The translations under genes and the position numbers were made by a program. Source: Nonomuraea jabiensis (lineage in GTDB: Bacteria > Actinomycetota > Actinomycetes > Streptosporangiales > Streptosporangiaceae). Taken from it: a DNA stretch of 64,000 bases. This document shows positions 1-9,233 of the stretch, one piece after another. The notes under the pieces were generated by a model. It searched no databases, had not been told where the DNA came from, and saw nothing but the letters and a program-made list of their open reading frames with translations. The first letter of the stretch is position 1, and each line of letters opens with the position of its first letter. Location of the stretch: positions 310,001 through 374,000 of the forward strand of contig NZ_JACHMB010000001.1 of assembly GCF_014204795.1 (NCBI RefSeq), given 5' to 3'.

Positions 1-105
1 TGGCTGAACGTGAAGCTGGTCCGGACCGCGTTCCATCGGTCGTCACCCAGAGGCCTCATGTCATCGCTTTGGGTAATCATGGAATAGGAGGAGTCAACAG
101 GAGCG

Positions 106-330
106 TTGCGAAATCGCAAAATCCGCCGCCATTTCGACGCCATCGATGTCAACGGCAACGGCGTTCTGACGCGCAACGACTTCGCCCTCGTCCCACGACG
201 CATTGTGGAGTCGCTAGAGCTTGCTCCGGAATCACCTGAGGCGGAGCGCACGACGGCGGCAACGGTGAAGCTCTGGGACGAACTGATCGTGCCGATGTAC
301 ACCGAGGGGAACGCCGAAGGCTCGGGCGAG
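106..330 (+). pseudogene. EF-hand calcium-binding protein, 5' fragment
   Basis: The reading frame opens at TTG 106 behind an AGGAGG at 86-91. Its first ~70 residues look like the N-terminus of a calerythrin-type EF-hand protein: a complete 12-residue calcium loop (DVNGNGVLTRND, residues 14-25) and then a helix-rich linker ending in KLWDELIVPMY. After about residue 72 the frame loses all similarity and runs into low-complexity Arg/Pro-rich sequence, just before an IS3-type relic. Actinobacterial calerythrin-like proteins normally have three or four EF-hands in ~180 residues, so this is a truncated gene, probably broken by the insertion. Confidence 0.6.
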
Positions 331-469
331 GCGGCCGGCCATGCCGGCAATGGCGGCCCAGCGGATGATCGCCTCGGACACGGCGGAGTCACGTTCGCGA
401 CCCGCTTGCGCAGCCAGGCGAGCGCGTCGCGCTCAGTCTTGGCCACGCCCGGACCCGACTCGCTGCCGC

Positions 470-750
470 TCTGTGTCGCCAACTGGGCGTCACCCCGTCC
501 ATGGGAGCCGTCGGGACCAGCGCCGACAACACCACCTGCGAAGCTTCCGCGCCTCCCCCAAACGCGAGACGCTCCAGGGCGCACCCCACTACGGCGACGC
601 CTCCGCCTGCCGACGCGCGGTGTTTCTCTGGCTGACCCGCTACAACATGTGCGGAAGGTATTCGGCCAACGGGCACCTCAGCCCTTCGCCTACGAGCACC
701 TACACCGGCAACGATCGAGTAGCAAGCTTGATCTGCTCTGCCTGTCCGGC
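470..750 (+). mobile_element. IS3-family transposase (OrfB) C-terminal relic, frameshifted
   Basis: Conserved pieces of an IS3-type integrase C-terminus occur in order but in three different frames: RQLGVTPSMGAVGTSADN (about 485-540), KRETLQGAPHY then RAVFLWLTRYN (about 560-650), and SANGHLSP followed after a frame change by FAYEHLHRQRSSSKL (about 660-735). At least two frameshifts separate them, so no functional transposase is made. No terminal inverted repeats could be recognised. The relic lies just downstream of the truncated EF-hand gene and may mark the event that broke it. Confidence 0.65.
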
Positions 751-989
751 AGTGCCGAATCATGGCGGGACGCACCAGAGCGGGCGAGCACACGCCGAGC
801 ACGACTCGCGGTAGTGGGCGACGCCGAATGACCACGGTCCCCGGCGGGCAGTTCCCACTACCCGCCGTACCAGCGTCGCCGTCCTAACTGATCACCAGGT
901 ATCCCCTCAAGGATCTTGACCGGCCGCTGGATCTCTGGCTTGATCATGACGTTCCCTTATGCCTTGTTCCTGTTCAGAGTGGAGTACAT

Positions 990-2669
990 GTGCACTTCTC
1001 ACCCTTTAGACGGCCGGACGTGAGCCGAGCGACTCGCCGATTAGTCGCGCTCGTGGGCTGCATGGCCATGACGGCCGGGCTCGTCGTCGCCGCAGGGCCC
1101 ACGGCCTCGGCCGAGAACTCGATAACCGATCTCGGCGTTCGTTTCAGCGTCGCCGACCACAGTGAGGTGGTCGCAGGCGGGGGCAAGGTCTTCGTGGCCG
1201 CCGGGGACCGCGTGGTGGTCACCGACATCAAAGGCGTGCTACTCGGTGCGGTCACCGGCCTCCCCGGTGTGGACGATGTCGTCGTGACACCGGACGGCGC
1301 CCACGCCTACGCCGCGCTGCCCGGCTCGCACGAGGTAGTGGAGATCGACACCGCTGCCCTGGCGGTCACCCGGCGCATCAACTTCACGGCGTACTCGTGC
1401 CTGGCCGACCTGGCACTTTCCGGACAGACATTGTGGACGGCCCACGGGTGCGACATGTACACCGGCGGCGTCATCACCCGCGTCGATGTATCGGCTCCGG
1501 ACCCGCAACCGGTCACCGTTCTGACCGGGCAGTCCACTACGCCCACGATCGCCGTCGCGGGGAACACCCTGCTGTCCATCGCTCCTGATATCTCCTCCGC
1601 CGATGTCCGGGTGTACGACGTGAGCAACGGCTCCGCCACTCTGCGCGGTGAGATCGACGGCGACGACCCGGCCACCAGCTCCCGACCGGGTCTGGACATC
1701 ACCCAGGATGGCTCCACAGCCATCCTGGGATTCCCGCGTGGGTTCGAGTCCTGGGATCTCGCAAGCCTGACGAAGCTGCGGGACTACGGCAAGGACCCGG
1801 CGGTCCGGGGCTCGTTGGTCGGCGCCGCCATCAGCGCGGATGGTCGCCATCTCGCAGGCGGCTGGTCGTGGGGCGATCGAGGCGTCGAACTATATGACGT
1901 GGCCACAGGAGCGCTTACCGACAAGCAGAAGATCCCCAGCGGATGGCCGACCCCCAGAATCCTCACCATGACCATCGCCGGCAACGACGTCTTCTGCGTC
2001 CTTTACACCTCCGGCACCACCAACCTGCGTCTGTGGCGGCTGGAGGACGCCACCCTGCTGCCGTCGGCCGTGGCGTTGTCGGCCCCGGACGAGGCGACGG
2101 CGCGGGAGCCCGTCACGCTGAACGGCCGGCTCACCCTGCCCGAAGGCGTGACCCCGCGCGTACGGAGGCTGGAGGTCACCCGCCGCCTCCCGGACGGGAC
2201 CAGCACGACGCTCCGCCGCGGAAAGACGAAGGCGGACGGCACGTTCTCCATCACCGACATCCCACCGGTGGCCGGAACGGTCGGCTACGACGTGAGCTGG
2301 GACGGATCCGCCACCGTCCGCGGCAGCAAGGCGTCGGTGTCCGTCGACGTCGCCCGGCAGCCGGCATCGCTCACCTTGGCCGGCCGCAGGGACCTGGTTC
2401 TTGGCGACCGCTTTTACCTTCGGGGCACCTTGAAGTTCGGCGACCAGGCGCCCGCCACCCGTCCCTCGGTGACGGTGATCCGCGGGAACCCCGACGGCAC
2501 CAGCACGGACCTCGGCACGGTGCAGACCTCCGTGGCCGGGCGCTTCAGGATCAGTGATCTGCCCGATCAGGAAGGCGAGTACATCTACAACGTGCTGTTC
2601 ATGGGCGACGATGTCGTTACCGACACGATTGACGCCCTTTTCGTCACGGTGCGGGCCGGCAGCGTCTAG
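990..2669 (+). CDS. Secreted beta-propeller protein with two C-terminal Ig-like domains
   Basis: 559 aa. An N-terminal signal peptide (Arg-rich start, hydrophobic stretch LVGCMAMTAGLVVAAG, cleavage expected after TASA near residue 41) indicates export. Residues ~45-370 contain repeated blade-like units with YncE/lactonase-like phrases (VVVTPDGAHAYAALPGSHEVVEID, 'ISADGRHLAGGW' style), predicting a beta-propeller. Residues ~375-460 and ~465-555 are two similar beta-sandwich repeats, each with a TxRLPDGTST- or RGNPDGTST-like strand and a GxFxIxDxP turn, resembling bacterial Ig/carboxypeptidase-D-like domains. Start is GTG 990 with a GAGTGGAG ribosome site; an in-frame GTG at 1020 is possible. 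No neighbour suggests a specific role; it may bind an extracellular ligand. No catalytic residues recognised. Confidence 0.8.
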   Translation: MHFSPFRRPDVSRATRRLVALVGCMAMTAGLVVAAGPTASAENSITDLGVRFSVADHSEVVAGGGKVFVAAGDRVVVTDIKGVLLGAVTGLPGVDDVVVTPDGAHAYAALPGSHEVVEIDTAALAVTRRINFTAYSCLADLALSGQTLWTAHGCDMYTGGVITRVDVSAPDPQPVTVLTGQSTTPTIAVAGNTLLSIAPDISSADVRVYDVSNGSATLRGEIDGDDPATSSRPGLDITQDGSTAILGFPRGFESWDLASLTKLRDYGKDPAVRGSLVGAAISADGRHLAGGWSWGDRGVELYDVATGALTDKQKIPSGWPTPRILTMTIAGNDVFCVLYTSGTTNLRLWRLEDATLLPSAVALSAPDEATAREPVTLNGRLTLPEGVTPRVRRLEVTRRLPDGTSTTLRRGKTKADGTFSITDIPPVAGTVGYDVSWDGSATVRGSKASVSVDVARQPASLTLAGRRDLVLGDRFYLRGTLKFGDQAPATRPSVTVIRGNPDGTSTDLGTVQTSVAGRFRISDLPDQEGEYIYNVLFMGDDVVTDTIDALFVTVRAGSV

Positions 2670-2895
2670 CCGGGGCGTGTTCCGCTCGCAAATACGGTTT
2701 TGTGCTCTGTTTGATCAGGGCGGTGACTGCGACCGTCGCAAGGTGGTGTTGTCGCTTGTCTACCGGTCGGTGAGGGGCTTGTTCGACTTGTTGTCGCGGC
2801 AGCCAGTACTCCCGAAACACTTCGCTATCTTCAGGCATTGGGGTCACATCGCTTTTTACCGATCTCATGCCCGGCAGGCCACGCCGGCGTACTTG

Positions 2896-3120
2896 ATGAC
2901 GACGACTCGTGGAGCGGCACTCGCCGGATCCGCCGCGGTCGCGACGGACGCCCTGCTGGGAACTTCCCAGGCCCGAGCGCAGGCGCAGATGCGGCCCCGG
3001 CCTGAAATGCCGGAAGCCAAGTTCACGCCCACGATGGTCCTTTGTGCACGGCGCGTTCGCCGACGCCGCCGACTGGAACGACGCCGCTGACCGGCTCATC
3101 CGCGACGGCTATGTGTCTCG
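2896..3120 (+). pseudogene. Exported alpha/beta hydrolase, frameshifted 5' remnant
   Basis: ATG 2896 opens a Tat-like signal sequence (MTTTRGAALAGSAAVATDA...) that runs to PTMVL. The next residues of an alpha/beta hydrolase, VHGAFADAADWNDAADRLIRDGY, appear immediately after in another frame. One extra T in the run near 3043 (tcctttgtg where an in-frame gene would have tccttgtg) explains the break. Everything after RDGY at ~3113 is unrecognisable, so the nucleophile elbow and the rest of the enzyme are missing. Confidence 0.7.
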
Positions 3121-3616
3121 AGCAGTTGAGACGGCGGGCGGAAATGGATTTGTCCGACTCCTCGATGCGGCCGGGCTCGGACATCCCGGTAGGGCGGGCC
3201 AAACGTACCAAGGCCAAAGAAGCGCGCGGCGAGCAAACCGGGCACGAGGGGCACGCGCTGGTCTGGCGCAGCACCCGGACCGGATCACCGTCATTGCCCC
3301 GGCCCCTGCATCGGCTGCGGTCATGCGCTGGCCGATGGATGCGCTGTTGACCGCTCAGGGTCTCGACCGGATTCACCGGCGGCCTCATCAAGCAGGTCGT
3401 CGACCGGTCGGCCGGCTTCGAGACCGCGCTTAAGATCGCGCTGCGGGCGGGCGCCAATACATCCCGGCCGTCAACGAGCACACACCAGGCGCGTCCGCGT
3501 GCTGGGCCACCACCGCTCACCCAACCGCCAGGAACCTCGATCGCAAACTCAAGACGCGTCGCTACCAGGCGGGATGTTTCAATGCTCTGCCGCCCCGGAG
3601 GCCACCGCTACTTCCA
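3121..3616. other. Non-coding or decayed stretch
   Basis: Open frames here are short, Arg/Pro-rich and mutually overlapping. One frame near 3360-3430 reads GGLIKQVVDRSAGFETAL, which is faintly like the start of an IS256-type transposase, but I could not support this further. No clear gene, promoter or repeat was recognised. Confidence 0.4.
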
Positions 3617-4855
3617 CTACGACGGCCGATCGGCCGGCATGCCAGCCACCCGGCTCTCGGTACGTTCCGCCCCGGTTTGAGCGGTGGATGGCGATTGCTG
3701 TACCAACGGTGGTCGCCTGTGCAGCAGGAGTGCGGTGAGGCCGCCGGCGATCAGGCCCCAGAATGCCGCGCCGATGCTCAGGATCGTCATCCCCGACGCT
3801 GTGACCACGAAAGTGACCACCGCAGCCTCCCGCCCCTCCGGTTCGGTCACCGCGCCGGCCAGCGACGAGCCGAGCGCCGGCAGCAGCGCGAGGCCGGCCA
3901 CCGCGGTGACCAGCACGGGTGGGGAAAGCAGCACCAGAGCCATGGCCAGGCCGGCGCCGAGGCCGAGCGTCAGCTGTCCGGCGCCGAGGGCCACCGTCGC
4001 GATCCATCGGCGGCCGGGGTCAGGGTGGGTGTCCGGCCCAGCGGTCAGCGCTGCGGTGATCGCGGCCAGGTTGACGGCGTGACCGCCGAACGGCGCCGCC
4101 GCCGCGCTCGCCAGGCCGGTCGCGACGAGGACCGGGCGCAGGGGCGGCGTGTACCCGTATGTCGCCATGACCGCCATACCGGGGACGTTCTGCGCGGCCA
4201 TGGTGACGAGAAACAGCGGGATGGCGATGCTCACCACCACGGACGGGTTCAGCGTCGGGGTGGTCAGCTCGACCGCGGGCCGCAGCGCCGCGCTGGACAG
4301 GCCGTTGCCGGGCCCCTGCACCGCGATGGCGATGACCGCCACGACGAGCGCGCCTGGAACGGCCCACTGCCGCAGGTACCGCTGTAACACCGCCCAGGTC
4401 AGGACGACGGGCACGGCCAACAGCGGGATGTCGACGACGGCACGGACCGGTGCGGTGCACAGGCTGAGGATGACGCCCGCCAGCATGGCACCGGCGATCG
4501 GACGCGGGATGGCGGCGATCGCCCGGGCCGGCCAGGGCGACAGGCCGGCCAGGACGATGAGCCCGGCGCAGACGATGAACGCGCCCACCGCAGCCGGGAA
4601 ACCGCCGGGCACGGGACCGGTCGCCACCAGCAGCGCCGCGCCGGGGGTCGACCAGGCGATGCTGATCGGCATGCGGTATCGCAGCCCGAGGAAGAGCGCC
4701 GCCGCGCCGATGCCGCAGCAGAGGGCGAGCAGCCCGGATGCGGCCTGCCCCGGCGTCGCCCCGACGGCACGCAGCCCGGCGAGCACGATGGTGAACGAAC
4801 TGGCGTAGCCGACCACCGCGCTGACCAGCCCCGCCATGACGGCCTGCACCCGCAC
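3617..4855 (-). CDS. benE: BenE-family benzoate/H+ symporter
   Basis: About 412 aa and almost wholly hydrophobic, with 11-12 predicted membrane segments. Phrases typical of the BenE/YdcO family are present: AGLVSAVVGYASSFTIVLAGL at the N-terminus, ISIAWSTPGAALL in the first third, IPRPIAGAMLAGV, and NVPGMAVMATYGY with APFGGHAVNLAAITAA later. The family imports benzoate or related aromatic acids with protons. The start is uncertain: TTG 4861, GTG 4855 and GTG 4849 all lie close after an AAGGGG site; GTG 4855 is used. The gene is divergent from an XRE-cupin regulator with a perfect palindrome between them, a common arrangement for this transporter. No aromatic-degradation genes are nearby except an aldolase relic at ~9.6 kb, so the true substrate is open. 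Confidence 0.88.
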   Translation of the reverse strand: MRVQAVMAGLVSAVVGYASSFTIVLAGLRAVGATPGQAASGLLALCCGIGAAALFLGLRYRMPISIAWSTPGAALLVATGPVPGGFPAAVGAFIVCAGLIVLAGLSPWPARAIAAIPRPIAGAMLAGVILSLCTAPVRAVVDIPLLAVPVVLTWAVLQRYLRQWAVPGALVVAVIAIAVQGPGNGLSSAALRPAVELTTPTLNPSVVVSIAIPLFLVTMAAQNVPGMAVMATYGYTPPLRPVLVATGLASAAAAPFGGHAVNLAAITAALTAGPDTHPDPGRRWIATVALGAGQLTLGLGAGLAMALVLLSPPVLVTAVAGLALLPALGSSLAGAVTEPEGREAAVVTFVVTASGMTILSIGAAFWGLIAGGLTALLLHRRPPLVQQSPSTAQTGAERTESRVAGMPADRPS

Positions 4856-4870
4856 ACCCAACCCCTTACA

Positions 4871-4890
4871 TCGTTCCGTTTACGGAACGA
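4871..4890. promoter_or_regulatory. Perfect palindromic operator between benE and the XRE-cupin gene
   Basis: The sequence TCGTTCCGT TT ACGGAACGA is a perfect 9-bp inverted repeat around a 2-bp centre. It sits ~15 bp upstream of the benE start and ~60 bp upstream of the regulator start. This position and symmetry suit a dimeric XRE repressor that controls both genes. Confidence 0.75.
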
Positions 4891-4948
4891 ACCATAACCA
4901 GGTGGCCACCGCGGGACAAGCCCGGCGGCGGAATGCAAGGATTGCCGG

Positions 4949-5491
4949 GTGAACGGCCGTGAGACGGATATCGGGAGCCGGCTGCGGCGATTGCGGGAGG
5001 CCCGCGGCATCTCCCTGTCGGCGCTGGCCCGCAGTGCCGGCATCGGCAAGGCCACCCTGTCCGGCCTGGAACTGGGCACCCGCAACCCGACGTTGGAGAC
5101 GCTCTACGCGGTGGCAGGAGCCTTGGGCGTACCGTTGACGGCCCTGGTTCTGGAGCCCGGCGCACCGCCCGCAGAGGCCGTCCACGTGCCCGGCGCCGCC
5201 GTGACGGCCACACTGCTGGAGGTCTTCGAGGAGCCGACCGCAACGTTCGAGTTGCTGCGCATGCACGTCCGTCCCGGCATCGTGCAACACTCGCCGCCGC
5301 ACGCTCCCGGCGTGACGGAACACGTCACGGTCTACGCGGGCGTGCTGCGCGCCGGCCCGGCCGACGCTCCCCTGCTGGCTGCGCCGGGCGAGCACATCTC
5401 CTGGCAGGCCGACGTCCCACACATCTACAGCACCGTCGGCCCGGACGAAGCACTGGCCACCCTACTGATCCGCTCCCCCCGACAGGCCTGA
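4949..5491 (+). CDS. XRE-family regulator with C-terminal cupin domain
   Basis: 180 aa. Residues ~8-65 form a classical XRE helix-turn-helix (IGSRLRRLREARGISLSALARSAGIGKATLSGLE, then NPTLETLYAVAGALGVPL). Residues ~100-175 form a small cupin-like beta barrel (HSPPHAPGVTEHVTVYAG...GEHISWQADVPHIY) that probably senses a small ligand. Regulators of this build commonly sit next to BenE-type or amino-acid transporters and repress them. Start is GTG 4949 with an AAGGA site 7-8 bp upstream. The 20-bp palindrome at 4871-4890 is the likely operator for this regulator and for benE. Confidence 0.88.
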   Translation: MNGRETDIGSRLRRLREARGISLSALARSAGIGKATLSGLELGTRNPTLETLYAVAGALGVPLTALVLEPGAPPAEAVHVPGAAVTATLLEVFEEPTATFELLRMHVRPGIVQHSPPHAPGVTEHVTVYAGVLRAGPADAPLLAAPGEHISWQADVPHIYSTVGPDEALATLLIRSPRQA

Positions 5492-5544
5492 GCCACCGAA
5501 TCCACGCCGTACGGCGGCAACGACCTGGGACAGTATCGGCTAGA

Positions 5545-5765
5545 TCCACCGCCGCCTCGGCCACTTCGTCCAGACCGTCACGTGCTACGAACGGGCGCTG
5601 GGGCTGTTCCGTGAGCTCGGGGCCAGGACCTTCGAAGGCGGGGCGCTCCACACTTGCTCGGCGACGCTCACCATGACGCCGGAGATCTCGATGCCGCCCG
5701 TCGCGCGTGGCAGGACGCGTTCGGCATCCTCGACCAGCTCGAACACCAGCGTGTCGAGGTCCAGC
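5545..5765 (+). pseudogene. AfsR/SARP-type regulator, TPR C-terminal remnant
   Basis: Two frames carry consecutive pieces of the TPR tail of an AfsR-like regulator: RRLGHFVQTVTCYERALGLFRELG (about 5545-5620) and then, in another frame, LLGDAHHDAGDLDAARRAWQDAF with ILDQLEHQRVE (about 5654-5760). This matches the last TPR of these regulators (LGDAHHxxGDxxAARxAWxxAL). The N-terminal DNA-binding, BTAD and NB-ARC domains are absent, so it is a relic. Confidence 0.65.
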
Positions 5766-5945
5766 ATGCGGGAGTCCCGGGTATCGGGGCGGCGGCTGGT
5801 GTCGCCGGCGCTCGTCGGGCGCGGCGAAGAGCTCGCCCGGCTGGTGCCGGCGGTGTTGCCGGCTGTGGCCGTCATCGAGGGCGAGGCCGGCGTCGGAAAG
5901 ACTCGGCTGGTCTCCGAGCCACGCGCGGCTGGGCGGCACCGATAA
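5766..5945 (+). pseudogene. LuxR-family large ATP-binding regulator, N-terminal remnant
   Basis: From ATG 5766 the frame reads VSGRRLVSPALVGRGEELARL and then AVAVIEGEAGVGKTRLVSE, the start of a LuxR/LAL-type regulator with an intact Walker A motif (GEAGVGKT). It stops after 59 codons at 5945, where such proteins continue for ~900 residues to a LuxR HTH. It directly abuts the AfsR-type relic. Confidence 0.65.
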
Positions 5946-5971
5946 AGCAGACTCGTGACGCGGTGATCGGT

Positions 5972-8128
5972 TCACGGGGCGAGGTTGAGCGGTGTGGTGA
6001 CCATCAGCGCCCATTCGCTGTCCGAGAAGTACAAGCCGTTGTCGTCCGTCCAGACGATCACCGGCCGTCCCGCGCGGTCGAGCATCATGGCCAGGCAATC
6101 GCCGGGCCCGTTGCGCATGCCGCTCACCGCGGTACGCGAGCAATGGCCGTCCGCGCAGGTGGCGAGCATGACGTACGGACGGCGGGCGTCCTGGTAGGCC
6201 ACCAGGACGCGCCCCGCCCGATCGATCACCGGCACCGGTGGGGCGTACGACTGGCCGGACAGCGTGACCGTGACGTGCTGCGCGCAGTCCCGGGTACGGC
6301 AATCGACGTACTTGACCGCCGAATCCCGGATGTCCTGGTACGCCAGCACCGGCCGGCCATCCGGGCGCACTGCCACTGCCACGGCGTGACGCGGGCTGTG
6401 CTCGGTCGGCTCGATCGTCTGGGGCGCCACCGGCCGGGTGACGTGCGGGCGCGTGCAAGCGGGATCCTCGCACGAGATCACGTGGATCTCGCCGGTTCTG
6501 CTGTCCATCCGCGCGACCACCGGACGGTCGTCAGCACCGACCGCGACCGACAGGGTCTGCGGCCCGGGAGCGAACCCTTCCGAGGGGACCCGCGCCACCT
6601 CCCGGGTGACCGGGCGCGAGCAGCCGGTGTCCGCGCAGGAGATCAAGGAGATCACGTCGTCGTACCGCCTGGGCCCTTGGTCGATGTCCACCTGATCGGC
6701 AGTGGCGACGACCAGCCCGCCGCCGGGGCGCGTGGTAAGGGCCAGCGACATGCCACCGGCGAAGTCGTGCCGCGGGATGAGAGGGCTTCCGTCCCGCGGC
6801 GGGATGCACCTCTCCTGGTCACAGATCAGCAGCCCGAGACTCTCCCAGGAGTCCCACTCGCGGCGATGCCACGTCCACGCGGTCAGCACCAGGCGGCCGT
6901 CCGGCAGCGCGGCCCCGACGGCGTCGACACTGAGGTCCTGGTCGGGGCCCGCCTCGGCGTAGCGCAGGCGGGCCTGGCGACAGGTGTGGTCGGCGCACGC
7001 GAACATCGCGGACGGCTTCCGGAATCCGCCGTAGACCAGCGCGGCCATCCCCGTGCCCGGCCCCGGGTACAGGGCGCGCAGGTGTCCCCTGCCGAGCTGG
7101 GGAGCTCCGATGCCGGCCTCGAACGAGTCACGCCACGCGGCGGTGACGTCCGTCTCGCTGGTCTCCAGCCAGCCGAACGGGTTGACCGTCGCGACGCCGC
7201 CGTACACGAGGCCGGGCAGGACCAGCCCTGGCAGCACGAGCGGGAACCAGACCCCGCGGCGGGGACCCGCTTCGGGCAGGCCCGACAGGATCCGGTCCAG
7301 CTCCTCGGCCGAGACCGGGTCCGGCCGCAGCGCCAGCCGGTGCAGGAACTGGCGGGTGACCACGCTCGCCTGGAAGGCCGTGCCGGCCAGTGCCAGTACG
7401 CCGCCCGCCAGGCCCGAGGCGTACATGAGCGCGGGACCGTGCAGCCCTGCCATGGCCACGTCCAGGGCTTGGGAGACGGCGCCCGGGATGACGTACACGC
7501 CGCAGGCGAGGGTGAACGTGCTGGACGGCGAGTGCCCGATCACCAGGTCGTAGCCGCGTCCGACGGCGACAAGGGCCGAGCGGCCCTCCAGGACGATGGC
7601 GGGTACGGCCAGCAGCGCCGGCATGGTGAACAGCGCCAGCCCCACGAACACGAACACCGCCGGGACCATGCTCCCTGTCACCAGCAGCGCCCCGAACCCG
7701 GCCGCCACCACCAGCGCGAACACGGGCACGGCCAGCACCACGAGCAGCAACATGGAAGGCAGCCGCCGCAGGGCCATCCGCAGCGCCCGGCGCGCGGACA
7801 CGGGCTGCCCGCCCGCCTGCACCCCCGCCGCGATCACCACGGTCGCGGGGAACACCACGGCCTGCGCCACGGTGAACACCACCAGCACCGCCGCACTCCA
7901 GACGAGCAGCTCACGCGGCTCGGCCCCGAAGATCCCCAACTCGTCGTTCCGAACCACGGCCGAGCCGCTGAGCAGCGGCAACAGTGCCGACGCGGCGATC
8001 AGGGCCAGCGGCAGGAACACCACCGCGGCCGGCGCCACCAGCGGCACCAGGTGCCTGGCGGCGCCGAGATAGGCGCGCACGATGACGAACGGCCGCCGCA
8101 GCCGCGCCCGGGCATCCACGATTTCCAC
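5972..8128 (-). CDS. Membrane protein with C-terminal repeat (propeller-like) domain, function unknown
   Basis: 718 aa from GTG 8128. Residues ~15-290 contain about six hydrophobic segments (for example VPLVAPAAVVFLPLALIAASALLPLL and SMLLLVVLAVPVFALVVAAGFGALL), arranged like an integral-membrane domain. One more membrane segment (FPLVLPGLVLPGLVYGGVA) precedes a large C-terminal part, residues ~330-718. This part has repeated units with Asp-box-like phrases such as DGRPVLAYQDIRDSAVKYVDC, RAGRVLVAYQDARRPYVM and RAGRPVIVWTDDNGLYF, and paired cysteines. This suggests an extracellular sialidase-fold or propeller module. No catalytic motif was recognised. It is transcribed alone, with gene relics on both sides. 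Confidence 0.7.
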   Translation of the reverse strand: MEIVDARARLRRPFVIVRAYLGAARHLVPLVAPAAVVFLPLALIAASALLPLLSGSAVVRNDELGIFGAEPRELLVWSAAVLVVFTVAQAVVFPATVVIAAGVQAGGQPVSARRALRMALRRLPSMLLLVVLAVPVFALVVAAGFGALLVTGSMVPAVFVFVGLALFTMPALLAVPAIVLEGRSALVAVGRGYDLVIGHSPSSTFTLACGVYVIPGAVSQALDVAMAGLHGPALMYASGLAGGVLALAGTAFQASVVTRQFLHRLALRPDPVSAEELDRILSGLPEAGPRRGVWFPLVLPGLVLPGLVYGGVATVNPFGWLETSETDVTAAWRDSFEAGIGAPQLGRGHLRALYPGPGTGMAALVYGGFRKPSAMFACADHTCRQARLRYAEAGPDQDLSVDAVGAALPDGRLVLTAWTWHRREWDSWESLGLLICDQERCIPPRDGSPLIPRHDFAGGMSLALTTRPGGGLVVATADQVDIDQGPRRYDDVISLISCADTGCSRPVTREVARVPSEGFAPGPQTLSVAVGADDRPVVARMDSRTGEIHVISCEDPACTRPHVTRPVAPQTIEPTEHSPRHAVAVAVRPDGRPVLAYQDIRDSAVKYVDCRTRDCAQHVTVTLSGQSYAPPVPVIDRAGRVLVAYQDARRPYVMLATCADGHCSRTAVSGMRNGPGDCLAMMLDRAGRPVIVWTDDNGLYFSDSEWALMVTTPLNLAP

Positions 8129-8412
8129 GAGTCGTCACTGTCGCAGCCTTGTTGATCGTTCGCTGTTCTCCGGTGGAAAAGGGTCTACCGGGTCGCGGTC
8201 CTGCGTCCGCGGAGGCATCGCGCAATCCCGGTACGTCTCGCGGCAGCATGGTCACAGACAGTATCGACACTCGGATCACTCGGGGAATCGTGGCCAGATA
8301 GCTGACCACAGAATACGAACTGGCGAACCCCGGTCCTGAACGCATGGCACAATAACGAGCGCGTAATCGACGGCGACGAATTCTGGATTAACTTGACGGG
8401 CTGCGGGAACGC

Positions 8413-9054
8413 ATGAACATGCCCACTCCAAATCCTGCCGACCATGCTTGGCTGACAGGCGATGACTTCTCCCATTGGACGACCGGATTCTGCGTCACCT
8501 TGCTCCCGAACAAGTCGCCCGACTGGGTGGAAGACATCCTGCGCACATTCCTGGGTGCCGTGCCGGTCCTCGACACGACACAGCCGTACATCGCCCACAT
8601 ACACGCCGCCGGCAGCGGATCGATCATGTTCGAGAATGGCGGGTTCGGCGGCATGATGCTTGAGGTGATCCGCCGCCTTTCCCAGGACACGAAGGCCGTC
8701 GTGGTGCTACGTGACTTCCTGGGCAACGCTGCGTTCGCCTATGCCATGGACGGCGAGATAATCACCAGATTCGATATCTATTTCCCGGGCGACCGCCTGG
8801 GGCGGTCCCCTGACGCACTCAATGACCAACTGTCGGCAGTCGGCCTGCTGCCGGCATACGAGTACGTGTTCGATGAGGACGTGGATGAGGAGGACGTACC
8901 GGAGCGGGACCTGAACGCCGAGGTGATCCGAGCACTGGCGGTGGCCACCGCCGTGACCGGAGTGCGGTTCGACAAGAGTCACTTGAATGCCGCCCCTCAC
9001 GCGGTCTCGCTGGCACCCCTCTACGGGAGCGACCTCGCCCGACGCTTTGCCTGA
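8413..9054 (+). CDS. DUF6461-like hypothetical protein
   Basis: 213 aa, soluble and acidic, with no signal or membrane segment. The N-terminal part, WLTGDDFSHWTTGFCVTLL, resembles the opening of actinobacterial DUF6461 proteins (a Trp followed by C/F-V-T-L/F strands). The assignment is from memory of the family. A glutamate/aspartate-rich run (FDEDVDEEDVPERD) occurs near residue 155. The C-terminal third (LNAEVIRALAVATAVTGVRF) is helical and family-typical. The start may be ATG 8413 or ATG 8419; the ribosome site is weak. Function unknown. Base use is similar to neighbours, but the gene stands alone between relics. Confidence 0.65.
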   Translation: MNMPTPNPADHAWLTGDDFSHWTTGFCVTLLPNKSPDWVEDILRTFLGAVPVLDTTQPYIAHIHAAGSGSIMFENGGFGGMMLEVIRRLSQDTKAVVVLRDFLGNAAFAYAMDGEIITRFDIYFPGDRLGRSPDALNDQLSAVGLLPAYEYVFDEDVDEEDVPERDLNAEVIRALAVATAVTGVRFDKSHLNAAPHAVSLAPLYGSDLARRFA

Positions 9055-9233
9055 TCAGGTCACAGGTCGAGCGGCGTGGATCCTGCGGGTCACGATGTCA
9101 GGTGGGCCGGGCGTCCCCTTCGGCGCCGACCACGGCCATCCGCGTCGGCCCCGGCAGGACCTGTCTCGGCCACAAAGCCCTGATCAAGTACGGCTGCTGA
9201 TGCCCGTAGCGGGCCGGTGCCCGGCACTCGAAG

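Noticed and set aside
3360..3430. Possible IS256 transposase start (GGLIKQVVDR...)
   Set aside because: Only about ten residues look similar and no neighbouring frame continues the match.
5654..8155. An 833-codon plus-strand frame antisense to the membrane/propeller gene
   Set aside because: Composition is dominated by Arg, His, Gln and Pro as expected for an antisense frame of a GC-rich gene; the minus strand has real membrane segments and repeats.
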